Origin: Rhodospirillaceae bacterium
GTDB lineage: Bacteria > Pseudomonadota > Alphaproteobacteria > Thalassobaculales > Thalassobaculaceae
Direction of reading: 5' to 3'
DNA length: 6,179 bases
Assembly: GCA_002730675.1 (NCBI GenBank)
Contig: PCAV01000079.1
Coordinates: 1 to 6,179 of the forward strand
This document shows positions 1 to 5,824 of this stretch, piece after piece. The translations under genes and the position numbers were made by a program. Positions within the stretch are counted from its first letter, which is position 1; every line of letters begins with the position of its first letter. The notes beneath the pieces are model-generated. The model searched no databases, was not told the DNA's origin, and saw only the letters and a list, made by a program, of their open reading frames with translations.

Positions 1-246
1 TTTGAAATGTTGGTATTCATCCTTTGAGGTATATAGTGGCAAAAGACTTTGAAATTGGTGGTCTATTAGGAAAAAGTTTTGGCCGGAACAATCTGGTGGA
101 ATATTATTACTATCATTCAAGCCTGGCCTCTCTGCCGGATTATAGTTAGGATCGGTATATTTTGTATTCACCATGATAGAAAAACCTTCTTGCTCTTCTT
201 TGGGATTACTGGATATGAGTAAGGTTTTAGGACCGTTATATTGCAT
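1..246 (-). CDS. N-terminal part of an unidentified protein, gene runs off the left edge
   Basis: An open frame of 82 codons starts at ATG 246-244 on the minus strand and stays open to base 1, so only the N-terminus is visible. The nearest upstream in-frame stop is a TAA 10 codons before the ATG. The first ATG has no Shine-Dalgarno sequence. A second in-frame ATG at 174-172 (residue 25) has GAAGG about 10 bases upstream and may be the true start. Residues 1-82 are polar and contain neither a signal peptide nor a membrane segment. The stretch around residues 55-75 (GQNFFLIDHQFQSLLPLY) faintly recalls the N-terminus of large AidB-like acyl-CoA dehydrogenases, but this is a weak impression and no catalytic motif lies in the window. 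The gene is transcribed away from the tRNA island and lies outside it. Its reading frame and codon use look normal. I am fairly sure that it is coding and unsure of its identity. Confidence 0.6.
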   Translation of the reverse strand, partial: MQYNGPKTLLISSNPKEEQEGFSIMVNTKYTDPNYNPAERPGLNDSNNIPPDCSGQNFFLIDHQFQSLLPLYTSKDEYQHFK

Positions 247-326
247 CGGCGATATTTCAAAAAATTCTAGAGGGATTTAATCTACTTAGAAACAATTAAG
301 TTTGAAAATAGTAAACCCAGATAAAT

Positions 327-355
327 TTTATAAGGAAGCTATTAGATAATTTCCA
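327..355 (-). promoter_or_regulatory. putative sigma-70-type promoter for the left-edge gene
   Basis: On the minus strand, TGGAAA at 355-350 (4 of 6 to TTGACA) is followed by a 17-base spacer and TATAAA at 332-327 (5 of 6 to TATAAT). Transcription would begin near base 320, giving a leader of about 74 bases to the ATG at 246 or about 146 bases to the alternative ATG at 174. The match and spacing are good, but AT-rich DNA yields such matches by chance. Confidence 0.4.
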
Positions 356-427
356 CAGGTAGACTATCTCATCTCGTAATGTCGTTTTTTTTGTGCTGTT
401 GTTTTATTGTAGAGCATAGCTTTTTGA

Positions 428-445
428 AATACTTAAAAAAGTATT
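428..445. repeat. AT-rich inverted repeat, 7-bp stem with AAAA loop
   Basis: AATACTT at 428-434 and AAGTATT at 439-445 are perfect reverse complements separated by four A residues. The stem contains a single G-C pair and no T-run follows on either strand at the right distance, so it is a poor intrinsic terminator. It lies between the left-edge gene's promoter and the crotonase remnant. The rest of 247-436 shows no coding signal, only a T8 run near 383-390. Confidence 0.35.
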
Positions 446-508
446 GCTCTATTGTATTTTAAACGGGCTTGGTTAAGGCTTTACGAAGAAAAATTCCGAA
501 GAGAAGAA

Positions 509-622
509 ATAACGGCCGTAGAAATAGAGAAAAAAGATGATGTTTGGAAGATCGTATTGCGTCGCCCTGAAGTCCGAAATGCCATGGACCAATCAAAAAG
601 TAACTCATACAAACTTCTATGA
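509..622 (+). pseudogene. truncated enoyl-CoA hydratase/crotonase-family gene, 5' fragment
   Basis: In the plus frame running from 437 to the TGA at 620-622, residues encoded from 515 to 592 read AVEIEKKDDVWKIVLRRPEV followed by RNAMDQ. This is the typical N-terminus of enoyl-CoA hydratase/isomerase (crotonase) proteins: first beta strands, then the conserved R-P-E-x-x-N-A-M turn before the CoA-binding region. Family members are about 250-270 residues and only about 28 remain here. After Gln (590-592) the similarity stops abruptly, and ten unrelated codons lead to TGA. The expected start codon would sit at 509-511, where the sequence is ATA rather than ATG, so the start also appears lost. The frame remains open upstream to a TAA at 434-436, with only a TTG at 452 as a possible start. 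The catalytic oxyanion-hole and glutamate regions are absent, so no enzyme can be made. Confidence 0.7.
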
Positions 623-699
623 TCCAATGGAACAGGGGTGGCTGGATAGAGTTCTCCCAATCTTTGCATCATGAAATTAGCTCTCTTAATTTTTATCAT
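598..699 (-). pseudogene. truncated endonuclease III-like (Nth family) gene, 5' fragment
   Basis: Reading minus from ATG 699, the peptide KIKRANFMMQRLGELYPATP continues as VPLDHRSLYELL. This matches the N-terminal helix of endonuclease III (Nth) proteins, in which an ELYP-x-x-P-x-PLDH segment is followed by YxLL and then the VAVxLSAQ-T/C-TD motif. Here similarity ends after LL at base 598, exactly where that motif should begin. The frame then reads antisense through the adjacent crotonase fragment to base 481. The catalytic Lys/Asp and the iron-sulfur cysteines of Nth are therefore missing, and a 72-residue chimeric product would be inactive. The frame is open upstream to a TAG at 750-748, so the true start could be earlier. 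The family call is from recognition of the N-terminal pattern only. Confidence 0.6.
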
Positions 700-802
700 G
701 TAAGACTTTAATAAATTTAAGTTCTCTTGCCATTCTTTACCCCGGCGCTAGACCTAAGTTGGTCTGATCTTATTTCTTACTCCTGGTCATGGTCACCAAT
801 GC

Positions 803-831
803 CGATCTCAGATCGTCATACGATCGTCATA
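803..831. repeat. palindrome overlapping an 11-bp tandem repeat
   Basis: CGATCTCAGATCG at 803-815 is a 13-base palindrome with a one-base centre. Its right arm begins a tandem repeat: GATCGTCATA at 811-820 recurs at 822-831 after a single C. The structure lies in the 231-base non-coding stretch 748-978 upstream of the tRNA, where I see no coding signal in any frame. It could be a protein-binding site or simply replication slippage. Confidence 0.5.
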
Positions 832-906
832 GTTAAGGTTTGTGGGGTGAACGGGATATAGGTAAGTCTCTGTAATTAAACTGTTATTTTATTTTTACCA
901 AAAACT

Positions 907-940
907 AAGACTTTCTCTGGGGTTTTCCTCTAAAAGTCTT
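907..940. repeat. inverted repeat upstream of tRNA, 8-bp stem
   Basis: AAGACTTT at 907-914 pairs with AAAGTCTT at 933-940 across an 18-base loop containing GGGG and TTTTCC. A GCTTTTCC stretch follows on the plus strand, so a weak intrinsic terminator insulating the tRNA from upstream transcription is possible. The large loop and the low GC of the stem make this uncertain. Confidence 0.3.
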
Positions 941-968
941 GCTTTTCCGTGGGCTTTGCGTCTATTTT
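939..968 (+). promoter_or_regulatory. putative tRNA-Arg promoter
   Basis: TTGCTT at 939-944 (4 of 6 to TTGACA) and TATTTT at 963-968 (4 of 6 to TATAAT) are 18 bases apart, which would start transcription near 975, just before the tRNA 5' end at 979. Position supports it more than sequence, since the -10 match is weak. Confidence 0.3.
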
Positions 969-978
969 TCTCACCAGC

Positions 979-1055
979 GGCTCCGTAGCTCAACTGGATA
1001 GAGCATCTGCCTTCTAAGCAGAGGGTTGCAGGTTCGAGTCCTGCCGGAGTCGCCA
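979..1055 (+). tRNA. tRNA-Arg(UCU), intact, CCA encoded
   Basis: The 77-nt sequence folds as a cloverleaf. The acceptor stem GGCTCCG (979-985) pairs with CGGAGTC (1045-1051), with one G-T wobble at the second pair. The discriminator is G1052 and CCA is encoded at 1053-1055. The anticodon stem TCTGC/GCAGA encloses the loop CTTCTAA, with anticodon TCT at 1013-1015, which reads the AGA codon for arginine. GGTTCGAGTCC forms the T arm core. The gene is the left, intact copy of a tRNA whose 3' part is repeated at 5825-5884, so it probably served as the integration target. Its 3' end points into the island, as expected when an integrating element supplies a replacement 3' end. The hyuB gene converges on it, with 66 bases between them and no convincing terminator. 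Confidence 0.95.
996..1055 (+). repeat. direct repeat, left copy (putative attL) within tRNA-Arg
   Basis: This covers tRNA nucleotides 18-77: the end of the D loop, anticodon arm, variable region, T arm, 3' acceptor strand and CCA. The first 55 bases (996-1050) are identical to 5825-5879, base 1051 is C versus A at 5880, and GCCA follows in both copies. Similarity ends sharply on both sides. Confidence 0.85.
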
Positions 1056-1121
1056 ACTAGGTTATCAAAATAAGTCATACCTAACTAAAAAAAATTGAAA
1101 ATATCTGGAAGGGCTTTGTTG

Positions 1122-2789
1122 CTATGACCAATTATAGTCTCTCTTTGCCGCCTCTACGCTAATATAACCGTTTTCAATATCACGTTTGATGGCATCTTGA
1201 TCTCTTCGGTTTGGGGGTCCATAGCCACCAGCTCCTGAAAGACGAAAACTCAATATATCGCCCTCTTGAAGATCCTCAACACCTTTAGAGGGAAGTGCTT
1301 TTTTCTTATTTCCTCTAATCAATAGCGTTTCGGCAAGCCTACCGGCTTTCCCATCAAAAACCCCATAGGGTGGAAATTTATGTCTATCCGCCAAATGCGA
1401 TAAAACCGCTGTGCTATTTAGTAATTCGATATCTTTCCTCAACCCACATCCGCCTCTCCATTGCCCGGCGCCACCGCTGTCTTGTAAAAGTTCAAGACAA
1501 TTTATACGAATGGGGTTAAGCGATTCATGTACCTCAATTGGTATGTTGGTACAGTTCATCACTGGCGATAGGGCTTCAGGGCCGTCTTCGCCGTATCTTC
1601 CTCCGTAACCGGCTAAAGATAGATCATACATAACAAATTGTTTCTTTGTTCTGTCGTCAATGCCGCCGATATTGGGGTTTGACCAATGCGAAAATGCACC
1701 CATTGCCTTTTTTGGAAGAGCTTGGGACAACGCTCCATTAATAGTATCAAATATTCTGATCTGAAGTATTGCTCTACCTCCTGAGGGTGCTGGAAAAGAA
1801 GGATTAAAAAAAGAACCTTCGCGCGCCTTAATTGTTATTGGTCGCATTGCACCTTCTGTTTGGGGGTCCTTTGCATCACAAAAGACCTTAATAGCGAAAA
1901 GTGCATAGGCTCGAGTATAGTTAATATATGAGTTTATAGCTGCAGGAACGGCATCTGACGACCGCGAGAAGTCTATTTCAACACCTCCTAATCCGTCAAA
2001 AGTTATATCAACTGCCATTTTTACAGGCATGGTTCCAGGACCATAATCATCTAAATAGTCGTCAAAGCTGTATTTTCCTTTTGGGACTAAAGAGAGAGCT
2101 TTTCGCATGGCTTGCTCTGAGCGATCCAAAATAAACTCATAAGCACGCTTTACTATTTTCAATCCATAGTCATCAAATAATTTAGATAGTCTTGCAGCTG
2201 CACTTAAGTTTGCAGTGTGCTGCGCCAATAAATCTCCGCGAACCTTTTCCGGTACTCTGACGTTACCAAGAATAACCCGCAGAATATCTTCATCGATATC
2301 CCCCTTTTTTACAAAGCGGACAGGTAAAAGACGTAACCCCTCTTGATATGCCTCTGTGACCCCCTGTACTTTTTGAGAGCCTGGAGCTGCGCCTCCCATA
2401 TCAATTTGGTGGGCAGAACAAGCTACGAATCCTACCAGTTTTTTTTTATTGAAAACTGGCATGATCTGAAATGTGTCAGGAAAATGTCCCGAACCTAAAA
2501 ACGAATCATTCAGAAGAATTGAATCTCCAGGCGCCAGTGTTTCTGGTGGAAAATAAGATAATGCGTGTTTAACGCAAGACGGCATCGCACCAAGATGACC
2601 AGGGCTGAAATTGCCCTGTGCTACCATCATAGCATTGCTATCGAATATAGCAGTTGAAAAATCGTCCCCCTCCCTTACCCCCTCAGAAAAAGCGGTATGT
2701 CTAAGTGTTGTTCCTAACTCTTCAGCAATTGATAGCAAAGTGTTCCAAATCACTGTAACTGTTACTGGGTCAAGCTGCTTATCACTCAC
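1122..2789 (-). CDS. hyuB: HyuB-type hydantoinase B / oxoprolinase subunit
   Basis: This 555-residue protein spans the whole hydantoinase_B domain, the usual family length for a free-standing subunit. Visible family signatures are LDPVTVTVIWN near residue 6, GDSILLNDSFLGSGHFPD at 88-105 (usually NDP-x-x-GG-x-H-x-PD), HQIDMGG at 127-133, RVPEKVRGDLLAQ at 178-190, EIDFSRSSDA at 271-280, NPSFPAPSGGR at 329-339, DSGGAGQWRGGCGLR at 437-451 and GAGGYGPP at 519-526. In characterised relatives (5-oxoprolinase, N-methylhydantoinase, acetophenone and acetone carboxylases) this subunit works with the A subunit in an ATP-dependent cytoplasmic complex. The substrate cannot be read from sequence. Translation starts at GTG 2789, whose G is the last base of the hyuA TAG stop (TAGTG), with a good Shine-Dalgarno inside hyuA, so the two are translationally coupled. 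The gene ends in TAG, 66 bases from the convergent tRNA. It has no internal stops and looks functional. Confidence 0.92.
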   Translation of the reverse strand: MSDKQLDPVTVTVIWNTLLSIAEELGTTLRHTAFSEGVREGDDFSTAIFDSNAMMVAQGNFSPGHLGAMPSCVKHALSYFPPETLAPGDSILLNDSFLGSGHFPDTFQIMPVFNKKKLVGFVACSAHQIDMGGAAPGSQKVQGVTEAYQEGLRLLPVRFVKKGDIDEDILRVILGNVRVPEKVRGDLLAQHTANLSAAARLSKLFDDYGLKIVKRAYEFILDRSEQAMRKALSLVPKGKYSFDDYLDDYGPGTMPVKMAVDITFDGLGGVEIDFSRSSDAVPAAINSYINYTRAYALFAIKVFCDAKDPQTEGAMRPITIKAREGSFFNPSFPAPSGGRAILQIRIFDTINGALSQALPKKAMGAFSHWSNPNIGGIDDRTKKQFVMYDLSLAGYGGRYGEDGPEALSPVMNCTNIPIEVHESLNPIRINCLELLQDSGGAGQWRGGCGLRKDIELLNSTAVLSHLADRHKFPPYGVFDGKAGRLAETLLIRGNKKKALPSKGVEDLQEGDILSFRLSGAGGYGPPNRRDQDAIKRDIENGYISVEAAKRDYNWS

Positions 2790-4888
2790 TATTTTCGTCC
2801 CTCCGAAAGTTTATCTGGGTGTATTTCAATAATTAAGTGACCTAATTTATGTTTTCTTACCGTGTCGTTCGGTAGGACCAACGTAGTACAGTCTGCATCT
2901 TCAACAAGAGCGGGTCCGGTCAGGATTTTGTCCACTGGCAGTGCGCGTCTATCGATTGTCCGGGTATCAATAAAATCATCCATTTCTGGAAACCACACAG
3001 GTCGGCTTCTTTGGTCGTTAAGGGACGCAAAATGTGCTGTATTGTGATCGTTATTATTATGAGAATCGATATTGTTTGTTATAGTTGCGATTAATGTCCA
3101 ATCTAAACCTTCAATCTCGGCGTCAGCATCCAGAAACTTATGCTTTTTTAGATACGCATTTTCAAAAGCGCTTTTAATGAGAGAATTGTAACTTGGACCA
3201 ATATATCCAGAGGGTAAATCGACCGGGATTTCAAACCCCTGTCCAACGTACCTCATTGATGCCTGTCGTATTACCTCACAATCACCTTTAACCCCCAATC
3301 TATCCAGATCTTTTTTGATGCGTTGTTCCAGTTCATCAAAAATTTCTGCAATTCTGGAGTAAGCGAAACCTTTGATGTTAACTAACTCCGTGGTTGACAT
3401 ATCAATTTTAGGTTGAGCTTCGAGCAATCCTATAGCCGAACCTAGGCCTGCCGCGAAGGGGATAATTACTTTTGGAATGCCGATTTCTTTGGCTAACCTG
3501 CTAGCATGAAGAGGCCCAGCTCCTCCAAATGCTACCATCGAATATTTTCTTGGGTCCCTCCCTCTTTCTATTGATACGATTCGCAGCGCATTCTCCATAT
3601 TTTTTGTTGCAACAGCGTGGACGCCCCATGCAGCGCGTTCTAAACTCAAATTCAATGGTTTAGCAATTTGTGTTTCCATCTCAAGTCGTGCTCGTTCCAC
3701 ATCAAGTTTGATTTTGCCTGAATTAAACCCGTCGGGTGAAATGTAGCCCAAAATAACGTTTGCATCGGTTACAGTGGGATGTTTTCCACCAAGCCCATAG
3801 CATATGGGCCCAGGGTTCGCCCCGGCACTTTCAGGACCAATAGAAATAATTCCCATGTTCACACTTGCGATAGATCCTCCGCCTGCACCAATCTCAATAA
3901 GTTCTACAGAAGGCACGTTAATTGGAAGTCCACTGCCTTTTTTAAACTGCACATGCCCGATCTCAAACGTCGGGCTGATAGCCGGCCTTCCATTATCGAC
4001 TGCTCCAAGTTTTGCTGTTGTCCCTCCCATATCGAATGTGATGATATGTTTCTCTCCGACGCGTTCACCAACCACCCCCCCCATTAAGACGCCGGCAGCC
4101 GGACCAGACTCTACAACACGAATAGGATAATGGCGCGCTATTTTGGGCGATACGAGACCACCGTTGGATTGCATTATAAAAAGATCGTTTTTGAAACCTT
4201 TTTTGGCCAGTGCAGATTCTAAACGAGCTATGTATCGATCAAGGATTGGTTGAACATAAGCATTGGCAACGGCAGTATTGGTGCGCTCATATTCCCTCAA
4301 TTTTGGCGAGATTTCTGAAGAAACAGAAACTGATAATTGAGGTGCTCTTCTCAAAATTGTATCTCTTATGACATCTTCATGTGATGGGTTGGCGTAAGAA
4401 TGGATCAATGAAATAGCAACAGAAGCAACGTTCAATTCGATTATTTTTTTCACCGCTTCATCTACAGATGCAGTATCTAAAGGAGTTGAAATTGATCCGT
4501 CGTAATCTGTCCGTTCTAAAACCTCAAAGATATTTTTTCTTTCAACAAGCGGTCTTGGCTTATTAATATATAGATCATACGTTTCGTATCGTTTTTGTCG
4601 CCCAATAATTAATACATCGCGGAAACCCTTTGTCGTTATTAGTGCGGTCGATGCGCCTTTGCGTTCTAAAACCGCGTTGGTAGCGATGGTGGTTGCATGT
4701 AAAATAGCATCAACATCTGCTAGGGTCATTTTTGCCTTTTTAATTAATTGGTTTAATCCGGATAATACTGCCATCTCAGGATTTGATGGGGTGCTGGAGA
4801 TTTTTAGAAAATAGGACTTTTGGGTTTTATAATCTTGTAAAACAAAGTCTGTGAAAGTTCCGCCGATATCAAATGCCAATCTTATCAT
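2789..4888 (-). CDS. hyuA: HyuA-type hydantoinase A / oxoprolinase subunit
   Basis: This 699-residue protein is a full-length A subunit. The N-terminal domain starts MIRLAFDIGGTFTDF, the first ASKHA-fold phosphate loop, followed by ATTIATNAVLERKGA (66-80), GFRDVLIIGRQKR (88-100) and SEISPKLREYERT (191-203). The hydantoinase_A domain shows MQSNGG (239-244), VESGPAAG (259-266), the second phosphate loop FDMGGTTAK (285-293), GAGGGSI (334-340), GPESAGANPGPICYGLGG (351-368), TDANVILG (374-381), ERGRDPR (441-447) and FGGAGPLHA (454-462). The C-terminal region carries MRYVGQGFEI (545-554) and GPALVEDADCTTL (658-670). Family members bind and hydrolyse ATP to activate the substrate while the B subunit completes the reaction. 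The enzyme could be an oxoprolinase, an N-methylhydantoinase or a carboxylase. An Asn/His-rich run at 605-618 interrupts the C-terminal domain. The ATG at 4888 places the phosphate loop at the expected distance. No Shine-Dalgarno is visible, which suggests a short or leaderless start. It is first in the operon with hyuB. Confidence 0.93.
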   Translation of the reverse strand: MIRLAFDIGGTFTDFVLQDYKTQKSYFLKISSTPSNPEMAVLSGLNQLIKKAKMTLADVDAILHATTIATNAVLERKGASTALITTKGFRDVLIIGRQKRYETYDLYINKPRPLVERKNIFEVLERTDYDGSISTPLDTASVDEAVKKIIELNVASVAISLIHSYANPSHEDVIRDTILRRAPQLSVSVSSEISPKLREYERTNTAVANAYVQPILDRYIARLESALAKKGFKNDLFIMQSNGGLVSPKIARHYPIRVVESGPAAGVLMGGVVGERVGEKHIITFDMGGTTAKLGAVDNGRPAISPTFEIGHVQFKKGSGLPINVPSVELIEIGAGGGSIASVNMGIISIGPESAGANPGPICYGLGGKHPTVTDANVILGYISPDGFNSGKIKLDVERARLEMETQIAKPLNLSLERAAWGVHAVATKNMENALRIVSIERGRDPRKYSMVAFGGAGPLHASRLAKEIGIPKVIIPFAAGLGSAIGLLEAQPKIDMSTTELVNIKGFAYSRIAEIFDELEQRIKKDLDRLGVKGDCEVIRQASMRYVGQGFEIPVDLPSGYIGPSYNSLIKSAFENAYLKKHKFLDADAEIEGLDWTLIATITNNIDSHNNNDHNTAHFASLNDQRSRPVWFPEMDDFIDTRTIDRRALPVDKILTGPALVEDADCTTLVLPNDTVRKHKLGHLIIEIHPDKLSEGRK
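2798..2804 (-). promoter_or_regulatory. ribosome binding site deciding the hyuB GTG start
   Basis: GGAGGGA lies within the last codons of hyuA (encoding ...SEGRK), eight bases before the GTG at 2789. It is the strongest Shine-Dalgarno in the window and supports the GTG over later starts. Confidence 0.75.
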
Positions 4889-4911
4889 AAGTACAATGTA
4901 GCAAAATAAAA

Positions 4912-4925
4912 ATCTTTAAAAAGAT
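4912..4925. promoter_or_regulatory. 14-bp palindrome in the divergent hyuA/small-ORF intergenic region
   Basis: ATCTTT and AAAGAT flank a two-base AA centre, giving a perfect inverted repeat 24 bases upstream of the hyuA ATG. The 75-base gap 4889-4963 must hold the start signals of hyuA and possibly those of the divergent small ORF. The position suits an operator, but no regulator gene is present in the island and the sequence is simple AT-rich DNA, so chance is likely enough. No convincing -10/-35 pair stands out. Confidence 0.3.
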
Positions 4926-4963
4926 AAAAAAAGAAGAATTATGGCATAACGGAATAAATCTCG

Positions 4964-5203
4964 TTGTTAAAAAACTTCGAAGGTGCTGGTTGCCTTCAAG
5001 TTATCAAAGTTAAGTCCGATAAAGAGGCCATTGTTCTTGATTGTGGCTTCGTTTCAAAAATAGAGAAGTCAAACACAATTAAAATAAACCGAATAACGGG
5101 GGCTTATTTAAATAGGAATGTATATTATAAGCCTAATTTCAAAACTATTCGTGGGGAGACACAAACGGAGGTTTGGTGCAAGAAGGCAAAGCCAAAGCCC
5201 TAA
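4964..5203 (+). CDS. small ORF of unknown function, possibly N-terminally truncated
   Basis: The open frame begins two codons after an in-frame TAA (4955-4957). It has no ATG at all, and the only plausible start is TTG at 4964. The 79-residue product would be lysine-rich, with a middle of alternating hydrophobic and polar residues (VIKVKSDKEAIVLDCGFVSK at residues 13-32) that suggests beta strands, and a tail ending WCKKAKPKP. It has three cysteines, near residues 10, 27 and 72. The latter two could form a disulfide if the protein is exported, but no signal peptide is present. I recognise no family. The lack of a normal start and the mature-domain look suggest a C-terminal fragment of a small secreted protein that lost its leader. 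It is divergent from hyuA and 70 bases upstream of the GFA-family gene, with which it could be co-transcribed. Confidence 0.4.
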   Translation: MLKNFEGAGCLQVIKVKSDKEAIVLDCGFVSKIEKSNTIKINRITGAYLNRNVYYKPNFKTIRGETQTEVWCKKAKPKP

Positions 5204-5273
5204 TCTCCCTGCGTAAGACGCTTTAATCACCAAAAGTAATTTTGAATGATCTGTTCAACAAGAGGGTAAAGAG

Positions 5274-5687
5274 ATGGCACAGCAATATACCGGAAAATGT
5301 CAATGTGGAGCTGTCAATTACACGTTATTAAGTTCTCCTAAAACAACGCACGCATGCCATTGTTTTGATTGTCAAAAACGCACAGGGAGTGCGTTTGGGA
5401 TATCAATGATTGTAGCAGACGATGATTTATCTTTAACCGGAGAGCTCAAATCTTTTGAGAGAATAGCTGATAGCGGGTTTAAATTGACACAATTCTTTTG
5501 TCCTGACTGCGGAAATCCAATTTACGCTTTAAATGAAAGGCGGCCAAACCATGTTGTATTGTTTCCTGGTACTCTCAACGACACGAGTTGGTTTGAAATG
5601 GAGAGAGTGATCTGGAAAAGCAGGGCTCAAGCATGGTGTCCGATACCGGATGGGGTTGAAGTTTTTCAGGAATCGCAGCCTTTTTAA
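5274..5687 (+). CDS. GFA-family (glutathione-dependent formaldehyde-activating enzyme-like) zinc protein
   Basis: This 137-residue protein carries the complete GFA/Mss4-like cysteine pattern: GKCQCGAV with C9 and C11, ACHCFDCQKRTGSAFG with C28, C30 and C33, and FFCPDCGNPIY with C76 and C79. In the family these bind two zinc ions, one structural and one near the glutathione site. The C-terminal IWKSRAQAWCPIPDGVEVF is also typical. The founding member was described as converting formaldehyde and glutathione to S-hydroxymethylglutathione, but that activity is disputed and most small paralogues like this one have no known substrate. It is a soluble cytoplasmic protein of normal family length. The start at ATG 5274 is supported by GAGGG at 5262-5266, seven bases upstream. 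It is the last intact gene before the tRNA fragment and runs divergent from hyuA-hyuB. The spacer 5688-5824 after it holds no recognisable gene. Confidence 0.9.
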   Translation: MAQQYTGKCQCGAVNYTLLSSPKTTHACHCFDCQKRTGSAFGISMIVADDDLSLTGELKSFERIADSGFKLTQFFCPDCGNPIYALNERRPNHVVLFPGTLNDTSWFEMERVIWKSRAQAWCPIPDGVEVFQESQPF

Positions 5688-5824
5688 GCTAGATTGTAAG
5701 AAGCTAAAAGGAGAGGGGATATAGCCCACGCTTTCCGTTGAAAACATGGTGCAACTGGTATATCTCTTGTGACACCAAAAAAGGGATAAAATCGTTAAGT
5801 TATTGATTTTCCTAACACTTTGGC

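Noticed and set aside
481..699. A 72-codon minus-strand frame as a genuine small gene
   Set aside because: Only the first 34 codons look like protein (Nth N-terminus). The remainder is antisense to the crotonase fragment, so it is reported as two gene remnants.
1058..1094. tRNA or hyuB terminator (TAGGT/ACCTA stem near an A8/T8 run)
   Set aside because: The stem is only five pairs with a 16-base loop and the run lies on the wrong side or too far for a standard intrinsic terminator. For hyuB no stem precedes the T-run.
1411..1608. Plus-strand frame of 65 codons inside hyuB, and a similar one at 2611-2832
   Set aside because: Antisense shadows of conserved HyuB motifs, with no independent support.
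3779..4130. Two overlapping plus-strand frames of about 102 and 108 codons
   Set aside because: They lie antisense to the conserved core of hyuA, have proline/isoleucine-rich shadow composition and show no family signature.
5208..5226. GCGT-AAG-ACGC hairpin before the GFA gene as a terminator
   Set aside because: Four-pair stem followed by only three T residues, too weak to call.
5529..5747. Minus-strand frame of 72 codons over the GFA gene
   Set aside because: Antisense to the GFA zinc motifs. The part beyond the gene is short and unrecognisable.
5700..5795. Short plus frame ending in a TPKKG-like tail after the GFA gene
   Set aside because: About 15 codons after a stop, no start codon, and too short to tell from chance.
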